The notes under the pieces are model-generated. The model saw only the letters and a list, made by a program, of their open reading frames with translations. It was not told where the DNA came from and ran no database searches. From NCBI GenBank assembly GCA_028564675.1, contig JAOVVO010000004.1:1-64000 (forward strand): DNA of 64,000 nt. The letters are read 5' to 3'. The stretch's first letter is position 1. Each line of letters starts with the position of its first letter. The translations under genes were made by a program, and so were the position numbers. This DNA comes from Onchocerca lupi. Its lineage: Eukaryota; Nematoda; Chromadorea; Rhabditida; Onchocercidae. Shown piece by piece: positions 40,301 through 52,900 of this stretch.

Positions 40301-43300
40301 TGCTCTCTGTATTTCATAGCAGAATAATCTACAAAATCTTTTGCGAACATGAGATAAAGTTTGAATTAATAAAAACTGACCTTAGCCAATAAAGACAGTT
40401 CGTTATCTGTCAGCTTGGGATTTCCATTTCTGACTATTTTGATATATCGAGAAATAGCTTCCTTATATCGGTTAATTTCCTCCATTCGGAGACCGTCCAT
40501 TAAATACCGTAATAATTCATGAGCATCCTGCTGCGCCCATCCTCGAAAACGTGGTGCTCTATAAGTACATGAAGTTGATATGAAACTATGGGAAATAAAA
40601 GTATTATTTACAACTTCTATATATTGATGGTTCTTAACAAGTAGATGAAGTTGATATGAAACGATAAAAAATGAAAGTAATATTTATAACTCCTATATAC
40701 TGATGACTTCTAAAGTAATGCAAAAAATTATGAAGTTTTATCTAACTCAGGGAAAAAATCTTTCATACGTAAAAAATAGCAATGTTCACAACTTCTATCT
40801 ATTACGCGTTTCAAAACATCAAAATAAACAACTAGCGTAGCGGTTTCATTAATTCTGAAAAACTACAAAAAATTAGTTTATTAAACAACAGTGCACTACT
40901 TTCTGGCTATTTCACTGAATAAAGAAGAGGGATGAACAGCCAGTCCAGCTTTGAAATCGCGTATAAAACTCGCGAAAATATTATTAAGTGGTCCATCAAA
41001 TGAATCCAAAGACAAATATACGTGTGGCACCTGCAATTGCATCACAAATTGTCGGAAATTAACAAAGATATTGATTCTTCTTCAAATTACATGAAGAAAT
41101 ATGTGCGATATCTATGAGAGCTTAAAAATTACATTAAAGTCCAGTGCAGTGAATGGCTAACTCGTCAACCAATAAAGACATTTCCAAGATTTATCAAGAA
41201 AAATAGGAGATGAAATTCTCTAAGTATGTAGGCTAATTCTTGAACATACTAACCTAAAAAGAGATACTTGATCAACTTTTAAACTCTCTGAAAACTACGC
41301 ATGTTCTAGTTTGGTCTATAATATCGTCATTGTTACTAGAACTTAGTTTCCTAAATGTTAAGTAATAGGAATTTTTAAGACATTTAAAAAAACAATCGAT
41401 CACTGACTTGGAATTTCATAGGAAAGTTATGCAAGTTTTTTTCAAAATTCCTCGCTTAAAGTACATATAGTTCAATTAACTAGTATAAGCCAATTTATTA
41501 CTCTTGGATCAAAAAATCACAAATATTGCATTTGATCATATTAGTGATAGTTTTTCAGACATCTAATAAAAAGAATGACAGTATGCTGTTATGTAAAATC
41601 TTCAGCAAACATTATGAGTAGTGAAAGCGCTACAAGTGAATTCTCTTAATACTGAAAGCGCTAAAGATAATTTAATAATTTAAAACATAAAAAACTTTAG
41701 TGAAGTACCTGGACTTGCTTGTCGCCAATTAAAACTTTGTTTTGCATGAGTTCGATATTGTTTTCTCTACCAATCAAATTGATGTACACAGCAAGAGTAT
41801 GTGTGTGGAGAAGGCACTGAGTTATCGAGTTGAAAAAACAAGTGTTTCCAAGATTAGCAAGGCCCTATAATTGCAGCATTTGATTCTTTATAAATGCACT
41901 ACGAAGTTAAATTCGATTCAAGGTTATTTTTAGAAAATTTGTAGATGGATGAATTCTTAAGAAAAGCATCAAATTGAAAATACAGGCGCACAAAATTTCT
42001 TGATTCTTCAAAAAATCAAAAACTTTTTTATAGTCTTCCATCAAAATTGTCCGAAAATGAATTATTTCCACAAACCTTTACTGATGGCAACGTTTTCCTT
42101 GCATTATTTTTCATTTTATTCTCTGTTAAATACTCTTCGTTACTATTTTCACTCCTTTTCGAATCAACTTCCTCAACGAATGAAGACTTTTTTTTTGTGT
42201 TACTACTTTTCACTGACTGAGATCGTGGTGGATCAATCTTTAGCTTTGGTTTTATGAAAGAGTTGTAGTCCCTAAGAAAAGTTTTCATTGAACCACTTTC
42301 TTCTTCAGCAACATCAATTCTTTTTTCGCAACTGAAGCACCTAAAATTGTGAATAGCTTTCAACAGAATGTTTTAACTTTTTACAGTCCAAGGATTTTTC
42401 GTTGTTTTACAATACAGTGATAGATCTTTAGAAATTACTCATTGACTAAACTCATCATAGTTATTTGTATAATGTTTCTCTGGTAATTAATTAAATTATT
42501 TCATCAGATCAAACGTTACTTAGAATACCTTTTCAATAAACACATATATTAATGTACTGCTCTGTCCATGTAGAACTGCTCATGAAAATACGAAAATAAA
42601 AAATGAATTTATAATGCGAATCAAATCCTGAAATTATTTCTAAATTACAAATATGTAAAAGTTACCGGAATTGTTTGCTTTCCACGGCAAAAAAAAGTGG
42701 ATGCTCTATGCCAGTACGCAACGCTCTGAAGTGATTTAAAGTGTGATTTTTTTCATCGCAGCCGGAGTAACTGCAAGTGACACATATCCATACCTTCAAT
42801 AATTAAAGTATGTGGACTAGAAAACAAGCAATATGTTTTTTGTGAATAATTTTAGCTACAAAATAAGAAACAGCCATGATTCAGTGCATTTTACTTCATA
42901 TAGTTTCAAAGATAAATCGGGAAAATAATAAAAAAAAAAAAGGAAAGAAAGGAAAAAACAAACCGATGGCCGCTGTTCAGGTGGATCGAGATTTGCGCAG
43001 CCTTCGCAATAATTAATTCCTACTTTCTTCTTCAAATTTTTCATCCTTTTTCGCAAATTTATAACTTTGAATAATCCTTTCTTGTTCTTGTGTGGACATT
43101 CCACATCCTGTTGCACAGTAGCATCTAAAAAACAAAAACAATATAAAAAAAAATCTTTATTAAGGAAATGAAAATATTTTTTTTTTCACTTGAATTTTTA
43201 CAGAAAGACATCCAATCACAGGAAATAAGCTATTCTTAAATTTTAATCTACTATAGAATGAAAAACATACCACTGCATTCGACTTCTTCAACAGCAGCAG

Positions 43301-43349
43301 GAATGGATTCCTCTACCAATTCCGAGGAACGTTGAACGTCCTCTAACAT
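37307..43349 (-). CDS. Ubiquitin-specific protease, USP16/USP45 type
   Basis: A deubiquitinating cysteine protease; human USP16 removes ubiquitin from histone H2A. Exons in transcription order: 43349-43271, 43124-42964, 42793-42666, 42340-42076, 41864-41709, 41030-40900, 40558-40381, 40107-39859, 39700-39562, 39308-39073, 38888-38787, 38273-38172, 37923-37694, 37430-37307. All phases agree; 759 aa. The N-terminal ZnF-UBP (about residues 36-127) keeps its Cys/His ligands (ECPH, YCEGC, VWICVTC, C92, H97, H101, CFSC). Cys box GLANLGNTCFFN (C220 catalytic), QQDAHE (316-321), zinc-ribbon pairs C391/C394 and C564/C567, PPILTLHLKRFEQ, and His box SSGHYVAF (H669) with WYYASD (D734) give a complete triad; it ends LFYERIF like USP16. 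An acidic linker (EDILDDDDVD) sits between the zinc-ribbon halves. Divergent neighbour of the AGS-3 gene. A possible minus-strand poly(A) signal is at 36729-36734. Confidence 0.95.
38307..38387 (+). repeat. Long near-perfect hairpin in a USP intron
   Basis: Arms 38307-38330 and 38364-38387 are 24-bp inverted repeats with a single difference, which is a G-U wobble if the plus strand is transcribed and an A-C mismatch if the minus strand is. The 33-nt loop holds a second small stem (gtactt/aagtac, 38343-38357). It lies in the intron before the exon at 38273-38172, about 33 nt from the splice acceptor. It may be a foldback/MITE remnant or a small-RNA precursor; no expression evidence is available. 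Confidence 0.8.
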
Positions 43350-43971
43350 ATGATCCTTTGCCGTTCAAAGCCCACTATCGACGTTTCAGTAATACCTGAA
43401 ATATTTTTTAGATATTAATCTCATTGAAGTATCATCCCCACACATAATACGAATCGCATCTATTAGTGGAAGAGTACACAATAGTTACGACAAGTTAATA
43501 AAACCCCTGCGTCTATCAACTGGCACTGCTTGGAACTCGAAACTGAGAGTGACCTCATATGTGACCTCTGGTATGAGACATACCTCCTGTAAGCAGAATG
43601 GGAAGTTGAAGTTGCACGAAGCATTGCATGCACTGAGTGTTGCACTGCGATCCACGCTCTCAAACCGATCAATTGGCGCCACTGTTCAGAACGCGTATTA
43701 TTACGTGGAAACGCGGGAGGAACTTGGGGGTATGGTACATTTGGTAATTTTGCGTGAGACGTGATACGTGAGACTGTGGAAGTATTATTTTAATAATAAC
43801 GACATTTAATGATATAGTTACGTTTCATAACGTTTTGCTTTCTCTGACATATCATCTAGTTGTGTTTGCATCGATGTTGGATGCACTTTGTTCGTCTGAA
43901 AAGATCAGAGTGATAAACTTTTCTTCCAGGTAAGTAAAACTGCAACCTTAAGGCATATAGGAAGTGTGCAA
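43350..43971. promoter_or_regulatory. Probable bidirectional promoter between the USP and AGS-3 genes
   Basis: The two start codons face away from each other with 622 bp between them. Candidate trans-splice or 5' UTR acceptors sit at 43396-43397 (minus, atatttcag) and 43928-43929 (plus, ttcttccag), leaving about 530 bp for shared control elements. The middle part (about 43490-43760) is distinctly richer in G+C than the rest of the window, which explains the incidental open frames on both strands there. No TATA box stands out, and I did not identify specific factor sites. Confidence 0.6.
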
Positions 43972-46900
43972 ATGAGCGTACCGCTAGCGGTGGAAGGCAT
44001 GGATGCCTTGGCACTTGCACAAGAAGGTGAGCGGTTATGCCGCGAGAATAGCATGAAAGCAGGTTTGAAATTGAATACTTTCACTATAATTCTCATTATC
44101 ATATTACCGTTTCAGTTGAGCAGTCCTTATGATGTATTCTTGCCCCCGTTTAAAAATTGTTTTCAAATTAGTATCGTATTAGGAATAATTCATGAATTAA
44201 AGTAATGAGCTAACAGCACCATAGTTTCTGAGTATTGAAATGGTATTTTTATTTTTATGCTTTAATTACCACCCAAAGAATTCGAAACAAAACTGCATAA
44301 TAATGTGATTTTTTAATGATATATTTGTTTTTAAAAAATGTTCATGAATTGTTCTTTTTTCATAGTAAAAATTAACATATGTCGAATAAACATGAAGAAG
44401 AATTTGCTTTATAGGAATCAAATATTTGGAAATGGCACTGGAAAAAAAAATCAACCTTGGAGGACGCAGCTTGGAAGCATTATCTGCAATTTATTCTCAA
44501 CTAGGAAATGCTTATTTTGTATTACGTATTTTCGACAAAGCACTAGAGTATCATCGACATGATTTGGAAACTGCCAAGTAAGATTATGATAGTATTTCTT
44601 TCAAGTTACATCAAAATCTTTGGTCATGAAATTTACTATTACTTATTTTTAGATTGCTCAATGACCATTCTGGACTTGCAAAAGCTCATGGAAATATAGC
44701 AAATACCTACAAGGCACTGGGTGATTTTAATAGTGCTTATGAACATGCGGTTGCACATTTACGATTAGCACAAGAACTTAATGATAAAGTAAGTATGATA
44801 TTACTTTAAACACATATTGTTATGAAGGGCGAATTTATTCTAGCGTACATTCTTACTTTAAAGAAAGTAAATGAGGACGTAACTGCAATAAATTTGCACA
44901 TATTCTACAAATTATGATATAAAGCTGAATTAGTCAACACTAGTTGTTGTTTTGATGTTGAATCAATTGTTCTGTTGTCATAATGAAACAGTATTAGCTG
45001 ATGATTCTGTGAATTTTCATGAATCAAGTTAGTGCAATAAAGCACTATAACTGAGTTAGATAGTATCTTGTGCGCAACTCATATATATGATTTTCTGATT
45101 TTGTGTAGATATATTTGATGTACTTATCTATTCGGTGTTCAGTTTCGCAAAATAAGCTATACTGTGGTTTTCTTTTTCTTTTTCTTTTTTTATTACTTAT
45201 ATTTACTTGGTTTAATGACCTAAACGACAAGATAAACTCTGTAGGATTTTTAATTACACTGCATTTATCAAGATTTTTTGCAGGAATGTGAAGCTGCTGC
45301 TCTTTATAATGTAGCATCTGTTTATCATTGTCGTGCGAAGACAATAATTCATGCATCAGAACCTCTTGATAAGTCTGGACTTCTTACAGCTAGCGATATG
45401 ACAGCAACTTCGCAACTGCAAGCTGCTATAAATTGTTATTTGTAAACATTTATCAGTATTGGATTGAAATTAATATATGGGTTATGATGAGAGGCTATAC
45501 TGTGGAAGTCTGTTTGTTGCTTTCTATAGACAATCACTTACTCTTCTACTTTCCTGTGCATTTCCTTTATTTCTGATGTGCTGATAGTTTCTTCCAAATA
45601 TATGGCAAATTGTGGATATGTAGATCCTACTTATATTTTACATTTGATTTGTCAAAAAAATTAAAATTTTACTTCTGCAGATTTCAGTGCTACTTTTTGT
45701 AGGCAAGTTTATCAAATAATCTTCATTTTAGGCAAAATCTTCATATATTAGAGAATATGAAAGATGTCGTTGCATGTGGTAGAACATATGGGAATATTGG
45801 TAACAGTTACTATATGCTGGGTGATTATGCAACTGCTGTTTATTATCACAATAAAGTAAGCTTATTATTCATTAAAAAAAAGATAGTATTCGCAGCTGTT
45901 GCGTTCATGCAAAAATTTTTAGTCATTCAGAGATCTCTCTGTTTTATCTAATAAACTAACAGTTAACTAGAATGCAACCAAATAGTAAATTTATTTAAGG
46001 AAATCATTATTTAATAACTCGTATAAATTAATATGATACATATCAGTTTCATGATATAAAAGTAAATTAATTAGTTTCTTTTAAAATTATGTACGGAATT
46101 CAAGCATTTTGGCAACTATGCTGAACGAAACGTTTTTCAGCGACTGGACATTGCTCGACGATATGGTGATCGTGCAGCAATGCGACGCGCCTACACAAAT
46201 CTTGGAAACGCTTATATTTTTCTCTCAGAAACAGCAAAAGCTTTAGAATATTACCGGTAATTTTTGTAAAACAGTATGCATTTATGTTGTTCAACCATTT
46301 CTGTTGTTACTCTCTTTGTCTAATGGTTATAATTTAGAGATGTCACAAAGCTATAACTTCGAATAAGAGCGTTTAGAGATTCGTTTAATATCTATTGCAT
46401 TTTAATTTGCATTGGCGGTGATATCTGGGTGATACTTTTTTTTCGATTCTGTAAATAATGAAAATTTTTTAGTTTGGCTTTGTCAGTTGCAGCGGAATTG
46501 CATGATGAAGTGATAGAAGCACAATGCTGTTTCAATGTTGGTAATGGTGCTGCTATATGTGGTGATAATGGAACAGGTTTTTTTAAATATTCAATTTGAA
46601 AGAATATTTCGACAAATATAGATCACTGAAGATTTTTATTTCCTACTTGAAGTTAGTCAGTTCGTGTCTTGTAAGGATTTGAATAAAAAAGTTTTCCTAT
46701 TTATTTGCAATTAAGTTTTAAATTTCTCTTTATGCAGAATTATTGGCGAGCAGCGATTGCATTTCAGCAATAGAATATCATACTCGATATTTGAAGCTCG
46801 CTAGGAATTTGGGTGATCGTACTGCAGAATCGCGTGCATGTGCAGCATTAGTAATAGATTTTCGGAAACAGAGAATGGTAGAGAAAGCTATTTATTTCTG

Positions 46901-49900
46901 TGTACTGCATGGACATATATCGATTGAGGTCCTTTATTTTCTATCATTTATCAATGCAGTCGAAATTTTTTCCATCTCCTTCATAATTTCTTAGTTGTTA
47001 TAAAAAGGTTTTGTATGCCAATTAGAGTGCGATAGCACTCTTAAGATTTATTTGGTTTTCTTGATACGAATCCGTAATTATTTAGTTATAATCAAGTTTA
47101 AAATTTTATAATTGATTTCGATTTTTTATTTACTGTCATTTTTACGATATGGCGAATATCTGATGCATTAAATTTACAATCCCTTCTAAAAGTCTGTAAA
47201 CGGCGCTGTATATTTAGTACACTTTTTCGGAATTTTTCCTCGTAAATTTTCAATAAATATATTTTTATCATAATTTTTGGAAGTGAATTATTTTTTTTTT
47301 TTTTTTTTTTAAAGATCTGGTTTATTTAAATTTTCTGCGAAATAATTTCCTGCTAGGAAATTTTTTTTTTTTTTTTTTAATGGATAGTCTTAAAATGCCA
47401 TATTAGAATTTTGCTTGAAACAAATTACAAAGTTTTCTGTTTGTATTTGTCATAATTGATTTTTTTCAAAAGTTTATACTACCAGATTTATTCTTTCTAT
47501 ATTTATTAAAAATATTGACTTTTGCTCTTCTTATTTCCTAATATTTTTTGTTAGGAAATTGATTATTTCAAATAGAAAATTTGAATAAGATGATCTTTTT
47601 TAATAATATTCCATTTCTGAAAATCATGTTAAGAATAAATTTATTGAAAATTTACGAGGAATGATTTTGAAAAAATGTGCTTTTATAACCTTGCTGTAAA
47701 ATAACAGTTCTACTCAGCAATCCAGTCATAATTATTTCACCAATATTTAAATAACTATGGTTCATTTTGTAATAAAACTTAGACAAAAGAACTGATTGGA
47801 AGAGGAGAGATCTTGTATACTTAGTAAATTCATCTATGAATGAAGTTTTCATTCTGTCCTAGAATATTTATATGTTTTAATTATTTCAATCAACTAGCCT
47901 TGAAAATGGATGTTGCTTGAGCGGAAAATTTATACTTTAATTCAACGTTTGATTTATTCTATAGCGCCAGTTCTGTTTATCAAAAATGGCCCGCACATTT
48001 AATGTATACACTTCATTCAAATAAGCGACGCGTCATATTTATTGGAAGTTTGAAAACAGGTTGGAGAGAATAAAAAAAAAAAACTATCTGTTTTGTTTCG
48101 GCCGACAATAAAAAGGGTGATGTAGAACATAGGGAGGTGCAAATGATGACAAAATAGATAGTATTTCTAAGAAATCATTGCAGTTGGATGTATTTAGTTC
48201 TTAATATAGAAAATGATTTGTTTCCTTGAATATTTGATTAGGCAGTGTTTCAAATAGTAACAAAGGGAGTTAATAACCCTGAATAAATTTTTTTCTTTGA
48301 CTTGGTTTGATCAGATGGACTGTATACTATCAATTTCTCAGTTACTTATTTGCAATTTGCTTCCAAAAAGAAATAATGCAGCAGTGATGAAATAGTTCTC
48401 ATGTGCTGAATATACTCACATTTGCTAAATAAAAGTCAGTAATAGTCAATCTGTTAATAAGTTTCGAGAGAAAATAATCTTTAAATTATTTGCATTCTTG
48501 TTTTTATAGAACCGTCAGTTATGATTTCATGTTAATAATTTTTATAATTTAAAGCTATTAATTATCTAAATCTCACGTACAGTTAAGTTCTATTATTTAT
48601 GGGAGGTATTTCAATGTTGAAGAATGTCCAGAATGTTCTCATAATTCTTTGCAATTTACTTCGCAAATTTGAATTATTCATAACAATCAGTAGTTTCACT
48701 TTGTTTTCTATCTCTCTATCTCATTTATTCCATTATTTGTTGACTTGTTTCAAATGAAGACTGTTTGCAACTTTTCCTATCTTTCTTGATCGTTTCGGAA
48801 AGTCATCTTTTTGCATTTAAGAAATAAGCATGAAAAGCATGAATCCGTATTATTTCGCTTTTTGAATAAGGCAAAATTCAAACTTCAGGGAAAAATTATG
48901 AAATTGTGGTGAAAGAAAAATGTGTTTTTAAATTTTATCCAACTTTTCACGGGGGCATTAATCGTCTTGAAGTTGTTATCAGATGTTTAAACGTTATTTT
49001 CGAATGTAATGAATCCATCGAAATGAAATGCGGTTTTTTCTGAGATTATCCAAAGCTGTGAAGACTATCATGTGCATTCGCTCGTTTGATGAGAACATTA
49101 AGATGAAAAAAATACTTTTCCAGTTTATTAAATTAATGAAAAACTGGAAATTACAGACTGCCATCGTTCCATTTAGTTTTGTTTTAATTTTTTCATTGAA
49201 TTTTGATTTTTCTCAACTTTTCATTAGATTTTTTCTAAATTATAGTAAGTTTAAATATTTTGTTCGTAAGTGAATAGATTGTATATTATTCATCAGGCAT
49301 AATACACGGATGAAAAATGTATAGCAGTTGATACTATGAATTGGTTTATTGAATTTAAACTCTGCTCACTTGTCTTCTCCTGAAATATTCACAAGTCCTT
49401 AGAGCATAGCTATCGCTTTTCTTGAATTTCGAAACAAAAATTTTTTCTTTCTGAATTTAGTTCTCTTTACAAGACTTTTTATTGCATTTTCGCATTTGCA
49501 ACCGTAAAATTGTTTTTATTGATTAAAAAAAAAATAATAATAAACTTAACTTAGCCCGTCAACGAGTCATAATTGTTGGGTGGTTGAATATAATCATCTC
49601 AGTAATTTTGTCTGTATGTGTTCTTGTATGTATTTATGTGAAAAAAAAAAAGCTTGAATATTATGAAAAACATCTTAATATTCTATGTTTTTCTGAAGTC
49701 CTGGAAGATGATATTGTGAAAAATAGAGGGCAGTAATATATGCATCATTTTGATGAATTTTTCTCACTAATTAGACTAAGAAAAACTCAAAATAATGCGC
49801 ATATTGCTGATCTCTGATGATAAGCGCCTTTGAAGATTTAATGCTGTGAAACTTCTTTATAAACGAGTTTATTTTACTCAAAAATTCATTATATGATATT

Positions 49901-52900
49901 TCGACTGAGAAATTTATATAATTAATGTTTAGAGAGATAAATATTCAGAGATTTATGTTCATGTATCGTAAAGCAAATATTTGATATAGATTAAAAGTGC
50001 GTAATATATAATATAAATTACTAATATTTCTTCTCGAATTATCACTATGCCCACATTTTAGAGCGCATTTCAAGTTTTTACTCGTATCCTTTCTAGTACA
50101 AGAACTTCTTTATTTGATGTTAAATCTTTTTTGCTTATTTCTACAGTCCTCCTATGCAAATATAAAATCTTTGATTTTCCAATAATAGGATAGTCCAAAC
50201 TTTGTTAGACTTCGTAACTCTTCTCTTTTCTTTCATTTTTGGTTCTTAAGAATATGTTCTTTTACTCTCTAATCATTCTAAACAATTTACAATCTTCATA
50301 ATAGTTTCTTTCTTCTCTTATTTTTAAGTAATTCTTGAAATTTATCTGAAATGTTGATTTCATTATTTCATCAAAAGAATTTTTTGAATTTTTGCAAAGT
50401 TTTTAATTTTGTATTTTAATCAATCATTTTAGTGATTTTTGAATGGTATAAAAAATATATTAAGATTTCCAGTTCTCGGTTAATTTGGAATGTAGTTTTT
50501 AAAAAGAGATATACACGTGATAAGAGCATAAATTTGGATTTTTTTCTTATGGGAATGGTGTTTTAATTCCATTAAAAATAGATATGATGTTACGAATTTA
50601 GTTCCTGAACTATTCATTAGAAAAAAAAAATTGTTTTTTTGATCTGAATGATGGAATTTTTTTCCGTGTTAATTTTTCTCTTTTCAAATCAATATACATA
50701 AAGTATAAAGTGCAATTCTCATACGACAATGTGAGATATTCATACAGTGAACGTGTTTATTCCCGAAAACTGTATAGTTAGGAATAGCATTTTGTATGAG
50801 GTATAAGTAAATAAGGTTGGTCATGCATACTGAAAACAGATATGAATAGAATGAGAAGCTGAACTTTCTTTTTATGATGAGCACGAGTAATCTGTTCGTA
50901 TTGTAGATATTATACAATAAAATTTTAATTAAATTGCAGATTGGCGATCAAGGGAGTGAAGAAGTTGCGCGTAATTCACTGGAAGATTTGTTGAAATCAG
51001 TAAAGAAATGGCCTGTAAAGGAAATTAATGATGTAGAAATGGATTCATCCGCTGATCCTAAACCACATAGCGCATCTGATTTGGATATATCCTTTAAAAA
51101 ACTACTCTGTGAATCAGAATCAAGCCTGGATTCCGGCCTCATACATCAGCCACATAATATATCAACAACTACAGCTACTGATAAAGAGGTATTTTATGGT
51201 AGATGGCATAAAAATCAGAAAATAAGATTTTTTTTTTTTTGGCTTCTTTAGTGGATTTGATATTAAGTTAATAATTACAGGAAGCAGACTTCTTCTTATG
51301 TATATTTTAATAATATTATGAGAACTAGAATTGACTAAAATGTGTTGCGAGTCAAGGTGTTAGACAACATATTAATGCTATTTTAAATTCCAGCAAAATA
51401 ATGTTTCGTTTTCTGTTGCATTCAAGGGAAATGCCTAGATTATTTCCACAAGTTTTACTTTCTTCTACATATTTTAACGAAACAAGGCATCATCGTGATT
51501 CAGTATGGATTACAAAAGTACTCTTGTTTTATTCGTACGAGAAGTATCCTTTAGGACCATTTATGAAGCGTTTTGCTAATTTTTTTGACCAAAAAGTTAT
51601 GAATCATTCGATCTTGAATATTTCTTTCTTCATATTGATTTCTATTATCTAAAACAGCATACACTTTCTGTTTCTACAACATTATGTTAAATGCACTTTT
51701 CAAAGTTAGAATATTAATTGTTTGGACTTTTGTTTGAATTATAAAAATCCAAACTTCTTTCTTCGAATATATTGGATAATGGATTATTCATTCAAAAGAA
51801 TTAATACTTAGGTCATATTTTATAGGATATTAAGTGACAGAGGAGTTATTTACGTAAATAGTTCTTGAAAAGAATATTTCCCTGCTATGAAACAGGAATA
51901 AGTTGAGGAAAAGAGAGATTTTATTGAATTTAACTTTAGAATATTTTGTTCTATTTACATGTTGAAAAATATATTTTACTTCAATTGGTAATGATGCTTC
52001 AGTCTATCCGACTAACCAGCTGCAACGATGATTTCTTTGAAATGGTCTCACGATTACAGTCAAAACGGCTTAACGATCAGCGCTGTGATCCAATTATATT
52101 GAGCGATTTAACAAATCATTCAAAGAATGTCACTCGGCAATCGGATACAGTCGCCTGCAATCCAGGTTGAATAACTTTTCATTTGAGCTCTTTTTAAATT
52201 TTAGCTGGTAAAAGTAATGATCTCGAATAATTAAGAAATTTATTTATAAAAACTGGAATCGCTTATTATTTCGTTCAATTCCAAACTTAGTTTTTACTCT
52301 TTTCGGTCGTTTAATTGAAATTAGTCCTTTATTAGAGTTGAAAGGATTATGCTGAACTAAAGAATTGTGCTGAAGCTGAAGTTATGGTATATATCAAATT
52401 TATGTGTCATATTATATACAAAACTTCTTTAGAAACGAAAAATTTAATGTAAATAGATATAAAGGTGAGAAATATCATCTTGCTGATAAAATGAATCAAA
52501 TAATTTTTTATAGTAATTGGTTTTCTTTTCTCTTCTAAATCTTCTGATCTTTTTATGTCCGCTTCTAATCATCCGTTCATTTTGCTATGCACATGTTGTT
52601 GTGGTTGTGGATAGATGAGATGACTTTGTAAGAATTTAATGTAAATAAATATTAAAACAGATTTTCATTTTTATGCACTTTCCCGCAAGTTTGCTGTGTT
52701 CTGCTTGCAGAGTAATTCATATATTTGTTTGAATTTTGTAATTTTTGTTAGAAGTCGAGGCGCATTTGGGACGGAAACATCGATTATCGACACTTTTTGG
52801 ACGTGTTGGAAAAGCAGCAAGACGGCAAAGCTTATTAATGTCCACATCATTTTTTCCCTTCACAACTTCGACACCTCGGACTACACAATCTTCGATGAAG

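Noticed and set aside
43463..43764. Overlapping open frames on both strands between the USP and AGS-3 genes
   Set aside because: They follow from the higher G+C of the promoter region, lack motifs, and would have to lie between two divergent start codons.
49028..49273. Open reading frame in the long AGS-3 intron as a nested gene
   Set aside because: Composition is that of AT-rich random frames (Phe, Leu, Lys, Ile), with no motif and no convincing start or splice context.
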